Positions 1 through 9,898 of a DNA stretch of 43,157 bases are shown here, piece by piece. The position numbers were made by a program, and so were the translations under genes. The stretch spans positions 1 through 43,157 of the IMG/VR virus record IMGVR_UViG_3300027844_001155. One strand, given 5' to 3'. A model generated the notes under the pieces. It did not search any database, was not told where the DNA came from, and worked only from the letters and a program-made list of their open reading frames with translations. This DNA comes from a virus. Positions within the stretch are counted from its first letter, which is position 1; the number at the start of each line of letters is the position of its first letter.

Positions 1-1
1 T

Positions 2-64
2 GAAATCGTGGATGTAGTCGATGATGATGGACACCGGGAACGTTCTACCCTGGTTGTCGAATGA
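2..64 (+). CDS. 3' end of an unknown upstream gene (partial)
   Basis: One frame is open from the window edge to a TGA at 62-64. It encodes about 20 residues rich in Asp and Val, ending in TLVVE. The other two plus frames offer no better continuation, and the next good ribosome site lies well downstream, so this is probably the C-terminus of a gene that begins outside the window. There is too little to assign a function. By position it lies upstream of the terminase, where a small terminase subunit could be found, but nothing seen here supports that. Confidence 0.35.
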   Translation, partial: EIVDVVDDDGHRERSTLVVE

Positions 65-140
65 GGGGAGCGAAACGGGGACAAGCTTTCGCCAGGCGGC
101 GGCAAGTGGTTACTTTTCGTGACGGTAATAGGATTACAAC

Positions 141-293
141 ATGAACGCCTACTCGGCACTGGTGACTGGCACGCCGCCACCAAACTTGGTACGGTGTAGC
201 AATGTTCCTTTGCCCCAGAGCCCTCGTATAGGCACGAAGGGGGCAGGGGGTAGGTGCGTCTTACTTACGTCCAGGGATGGAGGCCTAGCATGA
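141..293 (+). CDS. possible tiny protein, 50 aa, unknown
   Basis: An ATG at 141 opens a 50-codon frame, starting MNAYSALVTG, that stops with TGA at 291-293. That stop overlaps the ATG of the next gene at 290 in an ATGA junction, a coupling used repeatedly elsewhere in this window. A weak GGA lies about 7 bases upstream. The product is rich in Gly, Pro and Arg, with no membrane segment or recognisable motif. It could be a chance frame in a leader region; the ATGA junction is the main support. Confidence 0.3.
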   Translation: MNAYSALVTGTPPPNLVRCSNVPLPQSPRIGTKGAGGRCVLLTSRDGGLA

Positions 294-2173
294 GCATGAC
301 CTTCGCAAGCCTCACCAAAAACAAGCCATACAGCGGCAAGGGCAAGCGCAAGGGCACACCTGGGCACTACACCTATGATTACGATGAGCCCAAGGGGCGG
401 GATAAGAAAGAGCACCGCGGTGCGGCCCGTATTCACGCAGCGAATACCGCGGCTATAGATTATTTCAATGCTGAAAAGGACTCTTCCGTCGATGCTGTTG
501 AGGATATGACGGAGCTTGCGTATGCGCCCGACGCTTACCCCAAGATGAAGGCGTTGGAGGGGTGGACAAAAGCGATGGGCCTAAAGGTGTTTGGCACAGG
601 TGTGTCTGCCACAAGCGCCTACGTCACCATAGAAGCGCCAGGTGAAGACCTGTTTTCGGATGTGAAGGTGCGGTTTAGCGATCACGGGAACATGGGCAGG
701 GGACATGCTGTGAGTGGTAAAGCCGACGTGAATATCGCGCAAGGCACGGCCCGCGATTTTGTCACAGGAATATGGGAGGCGCTAGATACTCTTTTAGACA
801 GGCTCGAAATGGACGAAGAAGACGAGCCTGGGTATGAGGCGGCTGTGGCGCACATTAGCGACGTGCAGGCAGCTCTTGTGCAAGTAAAGAGAGGGGAATT
901 AGCGAAACTAGAGCACGCACGCCCTATCGAGGGTGCTCACATACACCCCAGGGTGCTTTCTGCGCAGCTAGAGATCCACGCTGCCCGCATATGGGGGCTT
1001 CAATCTAACCTTGAAAAAATGGCCGTTGCCAAAGGACTTCCTATGACCTTTTCAGATATAATTAAAGCCCGAGGCGGCGGATACAGCGGCAAGGGCAAGC
1101 GCACGGGGAGCCCTGGGCACTTCAAGTATGATTACGATGAGCCCAAGGGACAGATCGGGTTCAGCGGGGTGGTGGTGGAGGCAAAAAAGCCAAAGAAGAG
1201 ACGCAGCGATGCTCAGCGCCAGCTTTCAATGTTCGGTGAGGCAGAAGCCCCGCACATACCTGGAGCTGCGGCCCCGAAGCACACTGGCCGCGCAAAACCC
1301 GCCGCGCCTGGACAGGCCAGCATCTTCGACGCGCCCAAGGACACGAAGACGATTGACGTGGAAGAGGCCATCGCGGAGAAGAAAGCGCCCAAGGCAAAAC
1401 TAACATGGCGGTCGGAGAAAGCGCGGGACATGAATATGCACCGCGACCCCAGCGAGCCGATAGCGGCGCTTATGGACGCCACGAGCCTGAGCGAATTGAA
1501 GGCGTTGATTGCGGCAGACCCGCGATTGGCGCTTGACGAGGTAAGAAGCGCAGGACGCAAGCACATTGCCCGCGTGGTGATTGATGATGATCAGATGGGT
1601 GAGATCTCGATAGAAGAGGCCATCGCGGAGAAGAAAGCGGCTTTAACGCCCGCGAGCCTTGTTTCTTTCTTAAAGGAGGGATCCGGCACTAACTCTGTAA
1701 GCGCGAGCGAGCTAAAATACTCATTTGGGGGCACGGTTCAACAGCACACAAAAATGCTTACAAGCATGGTTCAAGGGGGCGAGCTTGTGAAAGAGGGCAA
1801 ACAGTACCGCCTGGCGGAGGAGAACGCTTCGACGGCCACCGAATCAATCCTAAGCAAGATTACACCCGAAAAAGTGATGGATTTTGTGACCCCCGGCAAA
1901 GGCCCACTTGCCGCCAGTAACGCCATAAGTATTGATGATGCTTTATTCTACTTGGGCGACGATGGGCAGGAAGGGTATTCGGTTGAGCAGGGCCGTGAAG
2001 TAAAAACGCCTTTGCGAAAAGAACGGGAGGCGCTTGTCAGGCAAAAGCTGGACGAGATGGTGCAGCAAGGGACGCTAAAGAAAATTGGGCCAGAGGCATA
2101 CGCACGACCAGATTTCGGCACAAAACCTGCGGGCGAGAATGAGTATTTTAGCGATTCTCCGTATCGCACATAA
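290..2173 (+). CDS. tagged polyvalent protein with two winged-helix-like segments (627 aa)
   Basis: I chose ATG 290 over GTG 254 because GGAGG at 279-283 sits 6 bases before it. The 627-residue product carries two tags (residues about 14-36 and 265-287). Between them is a domain with an RFSDHG motif near residue 128 and an ADVNI strand, which I do not recognise. After tag two come a Pro/Ala-rich linker and two copies of EEAIAEKKA. Two segments near residues 453-510 and 523-605 have a helix-helix-basic-hairpin pattern that looks like winged-helix DNA-binding domains, for example GGELVKEGKQYRLAEE. No catalytic motif is visible. It resembles the other tagged proteins here and is probably an accessory or injected protein. 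The exact function is unknown. Confidence 0.8.
   Translation: MSMTFASLTKNKPYSGKGKRKGTPGHYTYDYDEPKGRDKKEHRGAARIHAANTAAIDYFNAEKDSSVDAVEDMTELAYAPDAYPKMKALEGWTKAMGLKVFGTGVSATSAYVTIEAPGEDLFSDVKVRFSDHGNMGRGHAVSGKADVNIAQGTARDFVTGIWEALDTLLDRLEMDEEDEPGYEAAVAHISDVQAALVQVKRGELAKLEHARPIEGAHIHPRVLSAQLEIHAARIWGLQSNLEKMAVAKGLPMTFSDIIKARGGGYSGKGKRTGSPGHFKYDYDEPKGQIGFSGVVVEAKKPKKRRSDAQRQLSMFGEAEAPHIPGAAAPKHTGRAKPAAPGQASIFDAPKDTKTIDVEEAIAEKKAPKAKLTWRSEKARDMNMHRDPSEPIAALMDATSLSELKALIAADPRLALDEVRSAGRKHIARVVIDDDQMGEISIEEAIAEKKAALTPASLVSFLKEGSGTNSVSASELKYSFGGTVQQHTKMLTSMVQGGELVKEGKQYRLAEENASTATESILSKITPEKVMDFVTPGKGPLAASNAISIDDALFYLGDDGQEGYSVEQGREVKTPLRKEREALVRQKLDEMVQQGTLKKIGPEAYARPDFGTKPAGENEYFSDSPYRT
329..397 (+). 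other. tag 1 (GKGKR/PGHY type)
   Basis: Encodes Y-S-GKGKRKGTPGHY-T-YDYDEPKG near the very N-terminus of the 627-residue protein, right after MSMTFASLTKNKP. Its first 23 bases (328-350) are identical to those of tags 2 and 3. Confidence 0.85.
1082..1150 (+). other. tag 2 (GKGKR/PGHY type)
   Basis: Encodes Y-S-GKGKRTGSPGHF-K-YDYDEPKG in mid-protein, after the helix-like MTFSDIIKARGGG. It shares two perfect 23-base blocks with tag 1 (1081-1103 and 1127-1149), separated by diverged codons. Confidence 0.85.
1361..1387 (+). repeat. 27-bp direct repeat, copy 1 (EEAIAEKKA)
   Basis: A 27-base block encoding EEAIAEKKA is repeated perfectly at 1613-1639 in the same gene and frame. The two copies bracket about 225 bases that encode a small helical segment. 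Confidence 0.85.
1613..1639 (+). repeat. 27-bp direct repeat, copy 2 (EEAIAEKKA)
   Basis: Second perfect copy of the block at 1361-1387. It precedes the first winged-helix-like segment of the 627-residue protein. Confidence 0.85.
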
Positions 2174-2205
2174 AGCTAAGGGGTGATTGAAGGGACGGAA
2201 TTGAA

Positions 2206-2418
2206 ATGGACGAGGACCGTAGAGCTATCTTGCTGCCTCCTGGCCGTGATACTGCTCGCAATAACCATATGGACAAAAACCTGATTTGCTTCGAGTGCGA
2301 TCATCGCCAGAAAACGCCGGGATTTTGCGAAAAGTGCGGTGGCAGCACCGAAGAAATTGAGTTTTGGTATGGACCGGATTTTGTGAATGTCGGAAGTAGT
2401 AGCCCAACTTTTATCTAG
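2206..2418 (+). CDS. small zinc-ribbon protein (70 aa)
   Basis: A 70-residue protein with two CxxC knuckles in CFECDHRQ..GFCEKCGG (residues about 29-45), the layout of a single zinc ribbon likely to bind one Zn ion. The start ATG 2206 has a purine-rich AGGGACGG 5-15 bases upstream. ATG 2269 (MDKNLICFEC) is a shorter alternative. Its end overlaps the terminase start by 32 bases in another frame, so the two are probably translationally coupled. Small zinc ribbons next to terminase genes may help DNA recognition, but nothing here proves a role, and it does not look like a classical small terminase. Confidence 0.65.
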   Translation: MDEDRRAILLPPGRDTARNNHMDKNLICFECDHRQKTPGFCEKCGGSTEEIEFWYGPDFVNVGSSSPTFI

Positions 2419-4084
2419 TGCCGAAGGACGGCGGGCGCTCAGCTTAGAGAGCCCTACGTTCTTCGACACATTCTATTGCAGTATGCGATGGGCCGCACAC
2501 CGCGAGAATTGGCTAGAGACTTTCCACACCACCATCGCTTCGGCAAAAGAATCAATGGACAAGGCCAGATGCCTGATCCTCGCTCCGCGGGACCACGGCA
2601 AAACCGAGGCCGCGGTGACGCTCACATCCTGGGCGATATGCACAAACCGCGACATTCGAGTGCTCTGGATTTCTGAGAGCTTGGGCCAGGCCGAGAAACG
2701 GATGCGCCGTGTTAAGAGCCTGCTCGAATCCGAGCGGGTGGTCGAAGACTGGTGCAGCTCACCAGAGAGCGGGTTCGGACCCTTTTTGCAGGCGGACACA
2801 GACCGCTGGATGGCCACCCAGGTCTACGTCGCCCGCCAACTCAATAGCGTGGACCCTACGCTCGAAGCTGTGGGCAGTGGTGGGGCGATTACTGGTGGTC
2901 ACTTCGACCTGATCATTTGCGATGACATCGAGGATGACAAAACGGTCTACACTCAAGGCCAGCGCCAAAAGACCCGTGAGTGGTTTCGCGGCACCATCGG
3001 GCCGATGCTCGTGCGCGGGGGCACGATGATTGTTATTGGAACCCGCAAGCACCACGGGGATCTCTATGGGCATATGCTGACAGACCCTACGTGGCGGGTT
3101 ATCTCGGACAAGGCAATTTTGACGTGGCCGGATAAGTACAGATTCGAGCTAGAGAAAGACGCTCGCGGGCGCGAGGTCATTACAGGCGTCATTGTCGAGG
3201 GCGAGCCCGAGGTGCTCTGGCCCGAAGAACGGGATATTGAATATCTGTTGCGCGAGCGCCAGGCCATCGGTCAGGTGTTATTTTCGCGAGAATTTCAGAA
3301 TGAAGTCCAGGATGACAGTGCAGCAGCGTTCCGCATGGCGTGGCTCAAAGCCGCGATGGAGCGGGGAAAGGATCTGAGCTTCTACGAGATCCCAGACGTG
3401 ACGGGGCTCGACGTTGTCCAGGGATGGGATCTCGCACTGGTCACGGACGCGAAGCACGCCGAGAACCGCGACACTGACTACACAGTGGGGATTACCTGGG
3501 CGCGTGACAATGACGGGAACCGCTATCTGATGGGCATTCGCCGCGAGCGCGGCCTTACGCCCGCGCAGCTCGAAGGTATCGTGAAACATGAATTTCACAA
3601 ATTTGGGCTGCACGTCCGCAACATCGCCGTCGAGAAAAACAATTTTGGCGAGCTGATTTACCTGGGCCTACAGAAATCAACAGACCTACCCCTCAAGCCG
3701 CATATCACAACGGGTAGGGCGAAAGCCGACCCCTGGGAGGGCGTGCCCTCGCTAAGCGTGTTATTCGAGAACGGAAAAGTGATTCTACCGTCAAAGACAA
3801 AGGAAGACCGCGAAATGCTGGAGCCTTTGATCAATGAATTGTGGGGTCTCGGTCGCGAAACGCACGACGATACTGTAATGTCTCTTTGGATTGCAGAGAC
3901 AGTTTTGCGAAAAAGCTCATTTGTTCATCGTGTGAGCTTTGACGACAATGCTGAATTTAACGCGGCGGCGGACGACCGCTTACGACAACTCTACGGGGAG
4001 GATGCTCAGGGGGAGGTGCTTGATGACGAAGATGCCACCAACCCCCTAAGTGCATTTTGGGCGACGGTTCCCTGGAGAAGGTAG
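2387..4084 (+). CDS. terL: terminase large subunit (565 aa)
   Basis: The packaging motor ATPase and headful nuclease. The N-terminal ATPase has a Walker A-like LAPRDHGKT (about 65-73), Walker B LIICDDIEDD (about 175-184) and a coupling motif IGTRKHHGD (about 217-224). The C-terminal RNase H-like nuclease shows QGWDLA (about 345-350), the acidic VEKNNFGE and a closing THDDTVMSLW (about 492-501). Together these supply the expected metal-binding acids. A length of 565 residues is normal for the family. It starts inside the zinc-ribbon gene at ATG 2387 with only a weak ribosome site, consistent with coupling. It acts at the portal vertex to drive DNA into the prohead. No small subunit is recognisable in the window. 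Confidence 0.95.
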   Translation: MSEVVAQLLSSAEGRRALSLESPTFFDTFYCSMRWAAHRENWLETFHTTIASAKESMDKARCLILAPRDHGKTEAAVTLTSWAICTNRDIRVLWISESLGQAEKRMRRVKSLLESERVVEDWCSSPESGFGPFLQADTDRWMATQVYVARQLNSVDPTLEAVGSGGAITGGHFDLIICDDIEDDKTVYTQGQRQKTREWFRGTIGPMLVRGGTMIVIGTRKHHGDLYGHMLTDPTWRVISDKAILTWPDKYRFELEKDARGREVITGVIVEGEPEVLWPEERDIEYLLRERQAIGQVLFSREFQNEVQDDSAAAFRMAWLKAAMERGKDLSFYEIPDVTGLDVVQGWDLALVTDAKHAENRDTDYTVGITWARDNDGNRYLMGIRRERGLTPAQLEGIVKHEFHKFGLHVRNIAVEKNNFGELIYLGLQKSTDLPLKPHITTGRAKADPWEGVPSLSVLFENGKVILPSKTKEDREMLEPLINELWGLGRETHDDTVMSLWIAETVLRKSSFVHRVSFDDNAEFNAAADDRLRQLYGEDAQGEVLDDEDATNPLSAFWATVPWRR

Positions 4085-4094
4085 GGGTATATAT

Positions 4095-4424
4095 ATGAGG
4101 ATAAGCACGATTACAACAACGGTCACGACCGCGGCTGATGGTAGCGCCACTCAGACGTTTTATCGCGGGGATTTGCCTCGCGACCCATCGCTCTGCGAGC
4201 TGCAAATAAGCTTTACTTGCGCGGACGCGAACCCCACTGCCACCGTGAATATTTTGCCAGTGGGGGATAGGGCGGGGTGGAAGCAGCACGCCGCGGGTAT
4301 CAGTGAGAGTGATACTGTCATGATCCAGTCTCCAACGATACAAGCGTTTCAGCTTGTTTTCGCAGGCGGCGGGGACACGAAAGACACCATCGTCACAACG
4401 ACAATGAGGTCTAAGAGCATCTGA
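4095..4424 (+). CDS. small beta-rich protein, probably structural (109 aa)
   Basis: ATG 4095 is preferred to the upstream in-frame ATG 4050, because a strong purine tract (GGAGAAGGTAGGGG) ends about 8 bases before it and 4050 lies inside the terminase gene. The 109-residue product is rich in Thr, Ser and Ala with alternating hydrophobic residues (MRISTITTTVTTAADG), suggesting beta strands. Its TGA overlaps the next ATG by one base. Its place just before three fibre-like genes suggests a virion accessory or fibre-associated protein. No family is recognised. Confidence 0.75.
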   Translation: MRISTITTTVTTAADGSATQTFYRGDLPRDPSLCELQISFTCADANPTATVNILPVGDRAGWKQHAAGISESDTVMIQSPTIQAFQLVFAGGGDTKDTIVTTTMRSKSI

Positions 4425-5218
4425 TGGCCACCCTCGTCGAAACAAAAGACGGGGTTATATCGGCATCGGGCAGAGTCTCGCTGCTACCCCCTGTGGCCAC
4501 TTTGGCCACTTTGGCCGCAACCCCCGTCTACGGGCTAACCAATGGCATAGGTGCGTTGGTCCTTGGACAAGAAGATTACTATATCTGGATTGCGACCTCG
4601 ACACATACGCCCGACGGGGCCAGCGTCATCCTTCCGGCCAGTTACAACCCTACAACCCCCTCAATGGGGAGGTGGGTCCGCGAGATTGAGAAAGCCCTGC
4701 CTGACGGCGTGGCCACTCTGGATAGTGACGGCGTCCTAGAACAGGCGGCGAAGAAAGTCTATGCTCAATCCGAGACATTAACATGGGATGCGCTTGCCGA
4801 TGGGATGCCCGTCGTGCGGAGCGGACCCACGATTGCATCAGGCGTACTGACGCAAGCGGTCACCGCGAGCACTACGGATATACCAAGTGCCGCGGCGGTT
4901 AAAACATTTGTTGAGGCCCAAGCCAGCGCGGGCGGTGCGCTTACAGTAGTGTCCAAGACTGCGGATTATACAGTCTTGGCGACGGATAGCGTGATTTACG
5001 GTGATCCTGGTTCGCAGGCAACGATCACGATTACACTCCCTCAACCTTCGACGGTTGGGAGCGGGAAGGAGTATCGCGTAAAACATATAGGGACGAGCAA
5101 TTCTGTAATTGTCGACACTAGCGGGGGCAACATTGATGGAAATAGCGCGGGCGAAACTTTGACGCCGCTCGAATCAACTACAGTAGTCTGTGATGGTACT
5201 GACTATTGGATCCACTAG
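4424..5218 (+). CDS. tail-fibre/virion surface protein (264 aa)
   Basis: The N-terminal half (to about residue 90) includes VETKDGVISASGRVSLLP and a GQEDYYIWIATSTHTPDG segment. The middle is helical (VLTQAVTASTTDIPSAAAVKTF), as in trimeric fibre shafts. The C-terminal 80 residues have the beta pattern DYTVLATDSVIYGDP..TITLPQP..GKEYRVKHIG..CDGTDYWIH, which I know from many phage fibre and appendage C-terminal domains. It is directly coupled to the preceding gene and followed by two other fibre-like genes. It probably forms part of a receptor-binding appendage; the receptor is unknown. Confidence 0.8.
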   Translation: MATLVETKDGVISASGRVSLLPPVATLATLAATPVYGLTNGIGALVLGQEDYYIWIATSTHTPDGASVILPASYNPTTPSMGRWVREIEKALPDGVATLDSDGVLEQAAKKVYAQSETLTWDALADGMPVVRSGPTIASGVLTQAVTASTTDIPSAAAVKTFVEAQASAGGALTVVSKTADYTVLATDSVIYGDPGSQATITITLPQPSTVGSGKEYRVKHIGTSNSVIVDTSGGNIDGNSAGETLTPLESTTVVCDGTDYWIH

Positions 5219-5227
5219 GAGAGACCC

Positions 5228-6814
5228 ATGTCCCATAAGTTTTTTAAGTCGAATGTTGAAGCATCCGACATTATTTCAGGAACCGTCGCCGCTGCGCGAT
5301 TGCCCACCCTTGACGCGATAAGCACCGCCGCGGCGGATCTTGCAATGGGCGCTAACGCCATAACAGGATTGAAAGATCCGTCCGCCGACCAAGACGCTGC
5401 GACTAAGAAGTTTATCGAAGATAACTACGATACGAGTACGTCGGTCGCGAGCACGTACTTGACGCAGTCGAGCGCAACCAACACGTACTTGACGCAGTCG
5501 AGCGCAAGCGCAACCTACGCCACCACGGGCTACGTTAGCTCTGCAATCGAAGGCATCGACCCCAAAGAGATTTGCGAAGCCGCTACGTCGTCTTCGAGCG
5601 ATACTCTAGGGTTCACATGGTCCGCGGGAGAGTACACAGAGTCAAGCGCGACTGGCGCATTGTCCATCGACGGGGTCACGCTCGCAAATGACGACCGTGT
5701 CCTGGTCAAGAACGACTCTACCGCCGCGCAGAACGGCATCTATGTGTGCTCCAACATTGACGGCTCTAGCGCGGTCAAGCTTACTCGCGCCACGGATACC
5801 GACTCTGTAGATGGACTAGTCAATGCGTACACGTTCATTAAGACTGGCGGGACTCAGAACGCGGGTAAGGGGTTCGTCCAGACGACTCTAACGGGTTCAG
5901 GTGTTATCAATTCCTCAGGTATAGGATTTACGCAATTCTCATCGTCGGTATCGGCGTTGACTTCCGAAGAAGTACAAGACATCGCAGGGGCCATGTTCTC
6001 ATCGAACACCGAGACGGGCATTACTGCGGTATATCAAGACTTCGATGGCACAATTGATCTAACGGTTGCCGACCTAACGGTGGATGGTGACACGGGCTCA
6101 ACCGCCATGTCCCCCGGCGATACCCTCAAGTTTACGGGCGGCACCAACGTCCAAACATCCATGAGCGGTGATATTCTCACTATCTCGTCCACCGACACCG
6201 ACACTCAGCTCTCCCAAGAGCAGGTTGAGGACTTCGCTGGACCTTTGGTGGCGACTGGCGGCACCAAGACTGGCATCACGGTGACTTACGACGATGTCAA
6301 TGGCGACATGGACTTTGTTACCGAAATCACAGCCGGGAACATCAGCAGCCACGCGATCACATCAGGGACGATCAATAACTTCGCTGTGACCAGCGTGCAA
6401 TCATCTAACCCTGGGATCAGCGCCAACATTGCTAGTGGCACTCTTACTCTCGACATGGACGACAACCCTGCTATCTCGATCAGCCAGGGCGCAGGTTCCA
6501 CTAATTTCTTGGTCGCCTCCCACACCATCCCGTCCACGGCTGACGGCCCAAAGCAGATGTACTGCTTCACGACAAGCACCGGCGATTTGACGCTCACGTT
6601 ACCTCGTGCGGGCACACAATACGCTCCCGTCGGCACTTCCTTTGTCGTCAAACTGCTGAGTACGGGCGGTGGCGATGTGACTGTGGCACGGTACAGCACT
6701 GACAAGGTAGACACCGTGGCTTCTGATGTCACCCTGGACACCGCGGGCGAGGCTCTCCGGTTCACAGCAATAGCCGACTCGGGTAATGGTACAACCACTT
6801 GGGTCATCAGCTAA
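5228..6814 (+). CDS. tail fibre protein with repeated modules (528 aa)
   Basis: A strong AGGAGAG lies just upstream of ATG 5228. The N-terminal part has KFFKSNVEASDIISGTVAA and a KDPSADQDAATKKFIE segment, a widespread fibre motif. A 30-bp tandem duplication follows (STYLTQSSA twice). Residues about 110-240 form a well-known fibre module with SIDGVTLANDDRVLVKN, AQNGIYVC and LTRATDTDS. The rest is repetitive beta structure (GNISSHAITSGTI, GDLTLTLPRAGTQYAP, TTWVIS end). It is a trimeric tail or side fibre by family resemblance. No chaperone or sialidase domain is visible. It probably works with the proteins on either side. Confidence 0.88.
   Translation: MSHKFFKSNVEASDIISGTVAAARLPTLDAISTAAADLAMGANAITGLKDPSADQDAATKKFIEDNYDTSTSVASTYLTQSSATNTYLTQSSASATYATTGYVSSAIEGIDPKEICEAATSSSSDTLGFTWSAGEYTESSATGALSIDGVTLANDDRVLVKNDSTAAQNGIYVCSNIDGSSAVKLTRATDTDSVDGLVNAYTFIKTGGTQNAGKGFVQTTLTGSGVINSSGIGFTQFSSSVSALTSEEVQDIAGAMFSSNTETGITAVYQDFDGTIDLTVADLTVDGDTGSTAMSPGDTLKFTGGTNVQTSMSGDILTISSTDTDTQLSQEQVEDFAGPLVATGGTKTGITVTYDDVNGDMDFVTEITAGNISSHAITSGTINNFAVTSVQSSNPGISANIASGTLTLDMDDNPAISISQGAGSTNFLVASHTIPSTADGPKQMYCFTTSTGDLTLTLPRAGTQYAPVGTSFVVKLLSTGGGDVTVARYSTDKVDTVASDVTLDTAGEALRFTAIADSGNGTTTWVIS
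5452..5507 (+). repeat. 30-bp tandem repeat in fibre gene
   Basis: The 26-base block at 5452-5477 is repeated perfectly at 5482-5507 (period 30 bases), encoding TYLTQSSA twice. This is a recent in-frame duplication in a coiled or shaft region of the fibre, a position where length can vary by slippage or recombination. Confidence 0.85.
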
Positions 6815-6837
6815 CCACCTGATCGGAGTACGTCCGC

Positions 6838-7665
6838 ATGGCATTTAATAAGGCATTCACGAAAATTCAAGTGAGCGGCCAAGGCGACGTTGATGCGGAC
6901 GTACACACCGATGATCTGACCTTTGTGGCTGGATCAAACATGACCATTACCACGCTTGGCGACGTGATCACGTTCACGTCGGCAAGCGGGGGTTCTGGTG
7001 GGGACGTAGTGGACGATACGACGCCGCAACTCGGCGGCGACCTAGACGTTAATGGCAAGACAATTGCGTCGGTCGTTAACGGAGATATTACAATCGCTCC
7101 ACACGGGAGCGGTGACTTGATTCTTGACGGCCACAAGTGGCCGCAGACCGATGGCACTAATGGCCAGGTACTTACAACGGACGGCGCAGCGCAATTGTCC
7201 TGGGCCTCCAGCAGCGGGTCTGGTGGGTTAGCTCTCACCACGGCGACCGCCACATTCGATAAAGATACTTCTTTCTGGTCAACGCTCACGGGCACAAGCC
7301 AGTACGGAGAAGTGCAATGGGACACGGGGATTAATTTACCGGCCAGCGCGGTGGTCATCGGGATCACTTGCCAGGTTACCACCGTGTTTAACAACATGGC
7401 GGGCTACGAAGTGGTTGGCCCGTTCTACGCGCCGACATCGACGCGGGTTTCCCTCCTAGGTGGACATTATTCGGGCAGCTATGGGATTTCCTCCTACTAC
7501 TCTGGGCAGATCCTCAATGTGGTAGGGACGGCGACAATGGGGATCCCATATGTGAATGGGACATCAGCGGTGGATCTAAAGTTGAATTTTTACCACTCGG
7601 CATATAGTACGCCCACCGCTCCGACACTGGGCGCGGCGACGGTAACGGTTCATTATTTGAGCTAG
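6838..7665 (+). CDS. tail fibre protein (275 aa)
   Basis: Starts at ATG 6838 with a GGAG about 12 bases upstream. The N-terminal region has AGSNMTITTLGDVITFTSA, then the typical fibre module DDTTPQLGGDLDVNGK, NGDITIAPHGSGDLILDG, HKWPQTDGTNGQVLTTDG and AAQLSWAS (residues about 60-125). This module is frequent in fibres of aquatic phages. The C-terminal 150 residues are a beta-rich, Tyr- and Gly-rich domain (GGHYSGSYGISSYYSG) that may be the receptor-binding head. It is third in a row of fibre-like genes. Confidence 0.87.
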   Translation: MAFNKAFTKIQVSGQGDVDADVHTDDLTFVAGSNMTITTLGDVITFTSASGGSGGDVVDDTTPQLGGDLDVNGKTIASVVNGDITIAPHGSGDLILDGHKWPQTDGTNGQVLTTDGAAQLSWASSSGSGGLALTTATATFDKDTSFWSTLTGTSQYGEVQWDTGINLPASAVVIGITCQVTTVFNNMAGYEVVGPFYAPTSTRVSLLGGHYSGSYGISSYYSGQILNVVGTATMGIPYVNGTSAVDLKLNFYHSAYSTPTAPTLGAATVTVHYLS

Positions 7666-7677
7666 GGGAGGCGGCAA

Positions 7678-7848
7678 ATGATCTCGGGGATCTTTTTTAT
7701 TGCGAGCGGGGTATCCTTTCCCGCAGTTTTGGTCCGCGACCTGGGAGGCGGGAGCCTTCTGATTTGCGTTTTTACGGAAAATGGGCCAGAAATACGAACG
7801 GCCACAGACGACACAACGGAACACCCTGGTGTGTTCATTAGGGATTAG
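7678..7848 (+). CDS. short protein of unknown function (56 aa)
   Basis: ATG 7678 follows GGGGAGG at 7665-7671, one of the best ribosome sites in the window, and the frame runs 56 codons to TAG 7846-7848, two bases before the next gene. The product begins MISGIFFIASGVSFPAVLV, a hydrophobic N-terminus that could be a single membrane segment or a buried strand. It continues with RDLGGGSLLICVFTENG and an acidic/Thr-rich tail. No family is recognised. It may be a small virion or fibre-accessory protein. Confidence 0.65.
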   Translation: MISGIFFIASGVSFPAVLVRDLGGGSLLICVFTENGPEIRTATDDTTEHPGVFIRD

Positions 7849-7850
7849 AC

Positions 7851-9896
<2,046 letters not shown>

Positions 9897-9898
9897 CT

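Noticed and set aside
254-289. GTG 254 as the start of the first polyvalent gene
   Set aside because: ATG 290 has GGAGG at ideal spacing and puts the tag near the N-terminus as in the other tagged genes.
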